Translations under genes and position numbers: made by a program
Assembly: GCA_017609945.1 (NCBI GenBank)
Contig: JAFCCZ010000032.1
Span: 1-10,236, forward strand
Direction: 5' to 3'
Origin: Candidatus Iainarchaeum sp.
Lineage (GTDB): Archaea > Iainarchaeota > Iainarchaeia > Iainarchaeales > GCA-2688035
Length of the DNA stretch: 10,236 nucleotides
Shown here: in pieces, positions 6,259 to 10,236 of the stretch
Position numbering within the stretch: position 1 is the first letter of the stretch
Layout of the letters: every line of letters begins with the position of its first letter
The notes under the pieces: generated by a model
Told to the model about the DNA's origin: nothing
The model's database searches: none
Seen by the model: only the letters and a program-made list of their open reading frames with translations

Positions 6259-8177
6259 CTCACTGCAGGGGCGGGGAACTTTTCCTTAACGGACGGAATT
6301 TTCTTCAGAATCTTTCCAAGTGCCGAAATAAACTTTTTCTTCTTTCTGGAAGAAACAAATGCGTGCTGCAAAACATCCTCAAGCGAGGTTACAGGCAAGA
6401 TCTTTATCTTGGAAAGCTGCTCTTTTGAGAGAACAACGTCCTGCATGTTTGCCTTGGGAATCATTACCTCCTTAAAACCAGCCTTTATTGCTGCCTGGAT
6501 CTTTGAGGTAACACCGCCAACCGGCAAAACCTCCCCCCTAACGGAGAGAGAGCCGGTAAGTGCAAGGCTCTGCTTTACAGGAATCTGCTCAAGCGCGCTT
6601 ATTACGGCAGTGGCAACGCTCACCGAGGCGGAGTCCCCCTCAACCCCCTCATAGGTCTGCAGGAACTGGATGTGCAGGTCGTGCCTGCTGATATCCTTTC
6701 CGCTGAGCTTTTTGATAAGGGCGGAAACGTTTTGGACCGCTTCCTTTGCAATGTCCCCAAGCTTTCCGGTGGCAATAAGCTTTCCTTCAGAGCGTGACGC
6801 GGCAGGGGCAATCTCCGCTTCAATCGGCAAAACCAGCCCGGCTGAACCTGCACCCATTACCGCCAAACCATTAACTCTTCCGACCGCTGAGCCCTCTGAA
6901 AGATAAACATTGTAGTCCTTCTTTATTTCAATTATTTTGTCAACCATCTGCTGCTCAAGAGTCCTGGCAGAAAACTTTGCCTGGTAAAGATCCTCTGCCT
7001 CCACCCTGGAATGACCCTTCTCCCTTGCAATGTCCCCGGCAGCCCTGATCAGGCCGCCCAAGTCCCTTAGCTTCAGGGTCAGCTTGCTCTTCCTGTCAGA
7101 ACGCCTTCTGGCCTCCTGAATTATTTCCTCAACCGCCTCAAAGCTGAAGTGCGGAATCTTTCCGTCCTTCTTCACCTCCTGGGCAACAAACTGCACAATC
7201 TTTTCCCTGTTCTCGGTATTGTCAGGCATGTCAACATTCATGTAAATCTCGTAACCGTAGCCGCGGATTCTGCTCCTCAGGGCGGGGTGCACCTTCTTCA
7301 AGTCCTCATAGTTTCCGGAAGCAACAAGAACGAAATCGCAGGGAATCGGCTCTGTTCTGGTCATGGCCCCGCTGCTCAGTTCGCTTTGCCCGGAAATGCT
7401 GTACTTTTTCTCCTGCATTGCCGTAAGAAGCTCCTGCTGAGCCTTCGCGGGAAGGGTTGCAATCTCGTCAAGGAACAGCACGCCTCCAGAGGCGCGGTGA
7501 ATCATTCCGGGCTCAACCCGCAGGTGCGGCGGAGTCCCAAGGCCACCGCTCTGCAGGGGATCGTGACGTACGTCCCCGAGAAGTGCGCCGGCGCGGGCTC
7601 CCGTTCCCTCAAAAAAGGGCGCTGTTTTCTTGCCGGCGTTGTTAACCAAAAGCTTCGGGGTCTTTGCGGTCCCCCTGCTCTTCATCTGGGTTCCCAGGGC
7701 AAAGCCAATGAGAATAAACCCGCCAAGAATTAACGAGGCGGCGTAAACAACGTCCGGAATCCAGCCAAAGTTCCAGATCACAAAAGAGAGCAAGAACCAT
7801 CCCAGGGGGAGAAGCAATCCGAGAAGCCTCATGTTGTCCTCTGCCTTCTTGGCCTCAAGCCTTTGCTCTTCCAGAATCCTCTTGCCCTTGCCTGCCCTAA
7901 CAACCTTTACCTTGGGGTTGTTTGGGTCCTCTAAATTGGGATAAATCAAAATATCGTTGAGCCTGCTTACCGGAAGAATCTCGGCCATTGCCTGGGCAAG
8001 CATGCTCTTGCCGGTTCCCGGCCGGCCAACAAGCAGAACGTTTCTCCTCTGCGCAGCAGCCTTCCTGATCAGCTCAACGCTCTTCTCCTGGCCAATTACC
8101 TGGTCAATAATTCGCTTTGGAACAGGCCTCTCGGCAGTTGACTTAAAGGCCTTGCGCGCGCTCTTGGAGACAGCCAT
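6255..8177 (-). CDS. lonB: Archaeal membrane-anchored ATP-dependent protease LonB
   Basis: ATP-dependent serine protease that unfolds and degrades misfolded and regulatory proteins at the inner face of the membrane; the main membrane-bound energy-dependent protease of most archaea. In 640 residues (family about 620-640) the order is as follows. Walker A is GRPGTGKS (51-58). An insertion with two membrane helices (about 118-163) lies between Walker A and B, the LonB hallmark. Walker B is 'GGVLFLDEIATL' with Asp237/Glu238. The sensor-type Asn is in 'LVASGN' (289), and arginine-finger candidates are in 'ALRSRIRGYG'. The protease domain has catalytic Ser516 in 'EGDSASVSVATA' and Lys559 in 'LPVGGVTSKIQAA'. 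The C-terminus adds a basic tail, 'RKKKKFISALGKILKK'. ATG 8177 follows a TATA-like element at 8210-8203 with almost no leader. Convergent with DUF373, divergent from RNase Z. Confidence 0.97.
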   Translation of the reverse strand: MAVSKSARKAFKSTAERPVPKRIIDQVIGQEKSVELIRKAAAQRRNVLLVGRPGTGKSMLAQAMAEILPVSRLNDILIYPNLEDPNNPKVKVVRAGKGKRILEEQRLEAKKAEDNMRLLGLLLPLGWFLLSFVIWNFGWIPDVVYAASLILGGFILIGFALGTQMKSRGTAKTPKLLVNNAGKKTAPFFEGTGARAGALLGDVRHDPLQSGGLGTPPHLRVEPGMIHRASGGVLFLDEIATLPAKAQQELLTAMQEKKYSISGQSELSSGAMTRTEPIPCDFVLVASGNYEDLKKVHPALRSRIRGYGYEIYMNVDMPDNTENREKIVQFVAQEVKKDGKIPHFSFEAVEEIIQEARRRSDRKSKLTLKLRDLGGLIRAAGDIAREKGHSRVEAEDLYQAKFSARTLEQQMVDKIIEIKKDYNVYLSEGSAVGRVNGLAVMGAGSAGLVLPIEAEIAPAASRSEGKLIATGKLGDIAKEAVQNVSALIKKLSGKDISRHDLHIQFLQTYEGVEGDSASVSVATAVISALEQIPVKQSLALTGSLSVRGEVLPVGGVTSKIQAAIKAGFKEVMIPKANMQDVVLSKEQLSKIKILPVTSLEDVLQHAFVSSRKKKKFISALGKILKKIPSVKEKFPAPAVS

Positions 8178-8202
8178 ACAGTGAATAAATGTATTAAAAG
8201 GA

Positions 8203-8210
8203 TTAAAAAG
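8203..8210 (-). promoter_or_regulatory. TATA box of lonB
   Basis: Minus-strand CTTTTTAA centred near 8206, about 26 nt upstream of 8180. This implies a leader of only two or three nt before ATG 8177, so the message is effectively leaderless. No Shine-Dalgarno is visible. Confidence 0.5.
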
Positions 8211-8235
8211 CTACCCTGGGGTTAAAACCGTTCAA

Positions 8236-8243
8236 TTAAAATA
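8236..8243 (+). promoter_or_regulatory. TATA box of RNase Z
   Basis: TTAAAATA centred at about 8239-8240, 26 nt before ATG 8266, predicting a leaderless transcript. This argues against the upstream in-frame GTG at 8245, which would lie before the transcription start. Confidence 0.5.
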
Positions 8244-8265
8244 AGTGTTCAACAATTCTTTTTTT

Positions 8266-9177
8266 ATGGAGAAAATAAAGCTCGTTTTCCTTGGAACAGG
8301 GTGCAGCAACCCGACAGTGGAGAGGAATTTGTCAGCGGTAGCCCTGCGCTACATGGGGCAGTGGATGCTGTTTGACTGCGCGGAGGGAACCCAAAGGCAG
8401 ATGATGAAGACAGGGGTTTCCTACATGAAAACAAAGTACATTTTCTTCTCGCACTTCCACGCGGACCACTTTTTGGGATTTCCCGGGCTGGTTGCCACAA
8501 TGAGCATGCACGAAAGGGACTTCCCGCTGCACATTTTTGGCCCAAAGGGAACCAGGGAAAGGGTTGAGAGGGCGCTGAGGCTTGGCATGATGAGAAAAGA
8601 CTTTGAGATAAATATTACTGAAGTGAAAAGGGCCGGCACAGTTGTTAAAGAGGAGGGCTTTGAGGTTGACGCCTTCCCGCTGAAGCACGAGGTGCCCTGC
8701 CTTGGATTTGCGTTCAGGGAAAAGGGAAAGGAAGGGGAATTCCAGAGAGCCAAGGCGCTGAAGCTTTTGCCAGAGGGCCCTCTCTGGGGGAAATTGCAGA
8801 AGGGCCGGACAGTTAAGTGGAAGGGGAAGACAATTAAGCCGAAGCAGGTAATGGACTACTCAAAGGCAAGAAAGGGAAGGAAGATAAGCGTTGTAATGGA
8901 CACTTTGCCGTCTGAAAGCTATTTTGATTACATAAGGGAAAGCGATGTATTGGTGCATGAAGCGGCTTTCACTGAAAAGTTTGTTCAGAGGGCAAAGGAA
9001 ACAAAGCACTCAACGGCAAGGCAGGCTGCGCAGGTTGCGGCAAAAACAAAGGCAAAAAAGCTTGTAATAACCCACATCAGCCCCCGCCACAAGAAGAACT
9101 CAGAGCTTGAGAACGAGGCCAGGCAGGAGTTTGCAAACGTTGTTGTAGCAAAGGACCTGGACGAGATAGAGGTATAG
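8266..9177 (+). CDS. rnz: Ribonuclease Z (tRNA 3'-processing endonuclease)
   Basis: Zinc-dependent metallo-beta-lactamase-fold endonuclease that cuts tRNA precursors at the 3' end, next to the discriminator base. From ATG 8266 the 303 residues match the usual short-form length. 'LVFLGTGCSNPT' opens the fold. The metal motif is HFHADH (His63, His65, Asp67, His68). 'LKHEVPCLGFAF' supplies His141, and 'VVMDTLPS' supplies Asp212. 'HEAAFTEKF' and 'KHSTARQAAQVA' are the RNase Z-specific motifs, and 'LVITHISPRH' contributes His270. A Lys/Arg-rich stretch at about 152-192 ('GPLWGKLQKG') falls where the family's tRNA-binding exosite lies. The frame extends upstream to GTG 8245 (7 more residues), but the TATA spacing and the natural N-terminus 'MEKIKLVFLGTG' favour 8266. 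All key residues are present, so it should be active. Confidence 0.95.
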   Translation: MEKIKLVFLGTGCSNPTVERNLSAVALRYMGQWMLFDCAEGTQRQMMKTGVSYMKTKYIFFSHFHADHFLGFPGLVATMSMHERDFPLHIFGPKGTRERVERALRLGMMRKDFEINITEVKRAGTVVKEEGFEVDAFPLKHEVPCLGFAFREKGKEGEFQRAKALKLLPEGPLWGKLQKGRTVKWKGKTIKPKQVMDYSKARKGRKISVVMDTLPSESYFDYIRESDVLVHEAAFTEKFVQRAKETKHSTARQAAQVAAKTKAKKLVITHISPRHKKNSELENEARQEFANVVVAKDLDEIEV

Positions 9178-9203
9178 CTTTTTTTCTGTTTCTCAAAAAG
9201 CTA
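9175..9203. terminator. Inverted repeat containing both convergent stop codons, likely bidirectional terminator
   Basis: TAGCTTTTT (9175-9183) and AAAAAGCTA (9195-9203) form a perfect 9-bp inverted repeat around an 11-nt loop. The left arm starts with the RNase Z stop TAG and the right arm ends with the stop of the repeat-protein gene on the other strand. Each direction also reads a T-run (seven T on plus at 9179-9185, five T on minus), suiting archaeal T-tract termination both ways. Confidence 0.6.
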
Positions 9204-10236
9204 ACTTGGGCAGATATGACAATAATTAGCACCACTGTTAGTCACAGGACAAGGCATATAATTACCCAACAAAGTACAACCAGTAAGAGTACTATAACTA
9301 GACTGAACAAAAGTATAGCAACCTGAGCAGATGTGACAGTAGTTAGCACCACTGTTAGTCACAGGACAAGGCATATAATTACCCAACAAAGTACAACCAG
9401 CACGAGTACTATAACTAGACTGAACAAAAGTATAATCAAGGCTTGGGCAGATATGGCAATAATTGGCACCACTATTAGTCACAGGACAAGGCATATAATT
9501 ACCCAACAAAGTACAACCAGCACGAGTACTATAACTAGACTGAACAAAAGTATAGCAATCTGGACAAATGTGGCAATAATTGGCACCACTGCTATTCACA
9601 GGACAAGGCATATAATTACCCAACAAAGTACAACCAGCACGAGTACTATAACTAGACTGAACAAAAGTATAGCTGCCTGGGCAGGTGTGGCAGTAGTTAG
9701 CACCACTGTTAGTCACAGGACAAGGCATATAATTACCCAACAAAGTACAACCAGCACGAGTACTATAACTAGACTGAACAAAAGTTGGGCTGGGTAAAGT
9801 GCATGCTGGGCCACAGCAGGGCTTGGTTCCGTTGTAAGTGTTTCCGCACGGGCCAACGCACGTAGAACCAACGCAAGTGTTGGCAGCACAGGCACCACTC
9901 GGAGTACAGCAGGGCTTGGTTCCATTGTAAGTGTTTCCGCACGGGCCAACGCACGTAGAACCAACGCAAGTGTTGGCAGCACAGGCACCACTCGGAGTGC
10001 ACGGGCCGCCGCTTCCGTCGCAGATCCAATTTCCGCCAACAAACTCCAAATAATCCCCTTCAGCACAGCCTGCCGGCAACTCAGCCGGCAGGGACGGTTC
10101 ACAAAGCCAATCCGTTCCATCAAACTTTAAGGAGTCCTCATCTACACAACCGGCTGGCAGCTCAGCTGGCAGGGAGGGGTCACAAACCCATCCCGTCTCA
10201 GTGAACTTTAAGGCGTCGCCGTCAGCACATCCAGTG
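9201..10236 (-). CDS. Cys-rich tandem-repeat protein, probably secreted or surface-exposed (5' end beyond window)
   Basis: C-terminal 344 visible residues of a larger protein; the frame stays open to the right edge, so the true start is outside. A TTG at 10079 is in frame but lies inside a repeat and is not a credible start. From N- to C-terminus there are three repeat families: about three 27-residue units ending 'W(V/L/I)C(D/E)' with spacer 'PSLPAELPAGC'; two 31-residue units around 'CAANTCVGSTCVGPCGNTY'; and five 39/40-residue units beginning 'TFVQSSYSTRAGCTLLGNYM' and ending GANYCHxC. Cysteine is abundant and regularly spaced, suggesting disulfide-stabilised modules outside the cell. No membrane helix or sorting motif follows the last repeat, so any signal peptide or anchor must be N-terminal. 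I do not recognise the protein; adhesin or surface-coat roles are guesses. It converges on RNase Z. Confidence 0.8.
   Translation of the reverse strand, partial: TGCADGDALKFTETGWVCDPSLPAELPAGCVDEDSLKFDGTDWLCEPSLPAELPAGCAEGDYLEFVGGNWICDGSGGPCTPSGACAANTCVGSTCVGPCGNTYNGTKPCCTPSGACAANTCVGSTCVGPCGNTYNGTKPCCGPACTLPSPTFVQSSYSTRAGCTLLGNYMPCPVTNSGANYCHTCPGSYTFVQSSYSTRAGCTLLGNYMPCPVNSSGANYCHICPDCYTFVQSSYSTRAGCTLLGNYMPCPVTNSGANYCHICPSLDYTFVQSSYSTRAGCTLLGNYMPCPVTNSGANYCHICSGCYTFVQSSYSTLTGCTLLGNYMPCPVTNSGANYCHICPS
9204..9786 (-). repeat. Five tandem 117/120-bp coding repeats
   Basis: Five copies of a roughly 72-bp core at 9243-9314, 9360-9431, 9480-9551, 9597-9668 and 9714-9785, with start-to-start spacing 117, 120, 117 and 117 bp. 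Between cores lies a more variable stretch of about 45 bp. All copies keep the coding frame. The first-listed core differs from the others at two bases (Leu-Thr in place of Arg-Ala); the others are identical to each other. Confidence 0.95.
9814..9999 (-). repeat. Two tandem 93-bp coding repeats, nearly identical
   Basis: Units 9814-9906 and 9907-9999 differ at only two bases (G9831 versus A9924, A9906 versus G9999), both synonymous (Asn and Cys codons). Each encodes 31 residues with six cysteines. This indicates a very recent duplication or homogenisation. Confidence 0.95.
10000..10236 (-). repeat. Imperfect 81-bp coding repeats continuing past the right edge
   Basis: Matching segments recur every 81 bp: AACTTTAAGG begins at 10123 and 10204, and a related AACTCCAAAT at 10042. 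The units translate to 27 residues of the form GC-x-(D/E)-x-D-x-L-x-F...W-x-C followed by a PSLPAELPA spacer. They diverge more than the other two families, so they are older. More copies probably lie off the edge. Confidence 0.85.

Noticed and set aside
7149..7733. Plus-strand frame of 194 codons opposite lonB
   Set aside because: It lies entirely antisense to the Walker A-Walker B and AAA+ region of a well-conserved gene. It has no promoter or ribosome site and no recognisable protein features.
8245..8265. GTG 8245 as the start of RNase Z
   Set aside because: It would add seven residues not typical of the family and would lie upstream of the transcription start predicted from the TATA element.
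9204..9786. CRISPR-like array
   Set aside because: Units are 117-120 bp, the inter-core segments are similar to each other rather than unique, and the whole stretch is coding.
9204..9786. Haem-binding motifs in the repeat protein (CHIC/CHTC next to His)
   Set aside because: c-type haem sites need CxxCH with His after the second Cys. Here His lies between the cysteines.
9333..9797. Open plus-strand frame of 154 codons rich in Thr/Ser/Ile repeats
   Set aside because: It is the antisense shadow of the 117-bp coding repeats. The minus frame has regular cysteines, synonymous differences and an open end, whereas the plus frame has no start signals.
10077..10079. TTG 10079 as the start of the repeat protein
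   Set aside because: The frame continues upstream through two more repeat units to the window edge, and the codon falls within the PSLPAELPAGC spacer.
9713..10123. Second minus-strand frame (about 136 codons) over the 93-bp repeats
   Set aside because: Repeats whose lengths are multiples of three keep every frame open. The substitutions between copies are synonymous only in the main frame.

Overview
The window reads as archaeal. It encodes a sliding clamp of PCNA type, the archaeal/eukaryotic exosome subunit Csl4, RNA polymerase subunit L (Rpo11), an ER-type (Ser/His) signal peptidase, DUF99, DUF373 and a membrane-anchored LonB protease. Gene starts are preceded by archaeal TATA boxes (TTTATATA-like, about 26 bp upstream of the expected transcription start). 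Some first genes look leaderless, and internal operon genes carry Shine-Dalgarno sequences matching the AGGAGGTGAT consensus. No sequence here fixes the phylum. A compact genome with a secreted Cys-rich repeat protein would suit a DPANN-type or euryarchaeal lineage, but that is a guess.

Layout. Positions 1-571 (minus) hold the start of a PCNA gene that runs off the left edge, with its own TATA box. Positions 608-2942 (minus) are a tight four-gene operon, transcribed csl4 > rpoL > DUF99 > signal peptidase, with spacings of 18 nt, 14 nt and a 4-nt overlap. It is read from a promoter region (2943-3027) shared with the divergent SpoIIM/DUF95 membrane protein gene (3028-3897, plus). That gene converges, 6 nt apart, on a stomatin-like SPFH gene (3904-4875, minus). 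The 156-bp gap 4876-5031 carries back-to-back promoters for the SPFH gene and a DUF373 membrane protein (5032-6258, plus). DUF373 converges with a 4-nt overlap on lonB (6255-8177, minus). lonB is divergent from RNase Z (8266-9177, plus). RNase Z converges on the 3' end of a large Cys-rich repeat protein gene (9201 to past the right edge, minus), with a 9-bp inverted repeat holding both stop codons.

Functionally there are two themes. One is information processing: the DNA clamp, an RNA polymerase subunit, the exosome, tRNA 3'-end processing and a DUF99 putative nuclease. The other is the cell envelope: signal peptidase, SpoIIM-like protein, stomatin, DUF373, the membrane protease LonB and the secreted repeat protein. 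The least ordinary part is the repeat gene at the right edge. In the visible 345 codons it strings together three unrelated tandem repeat families (periods 81, 93 and 117/120 bp), two of them nearly identical at DNA level. No RNA genes, insertion sequences, CRISPR arrays or prophage genes were seen, and there is no gene-free stretch longer than 300 bases.
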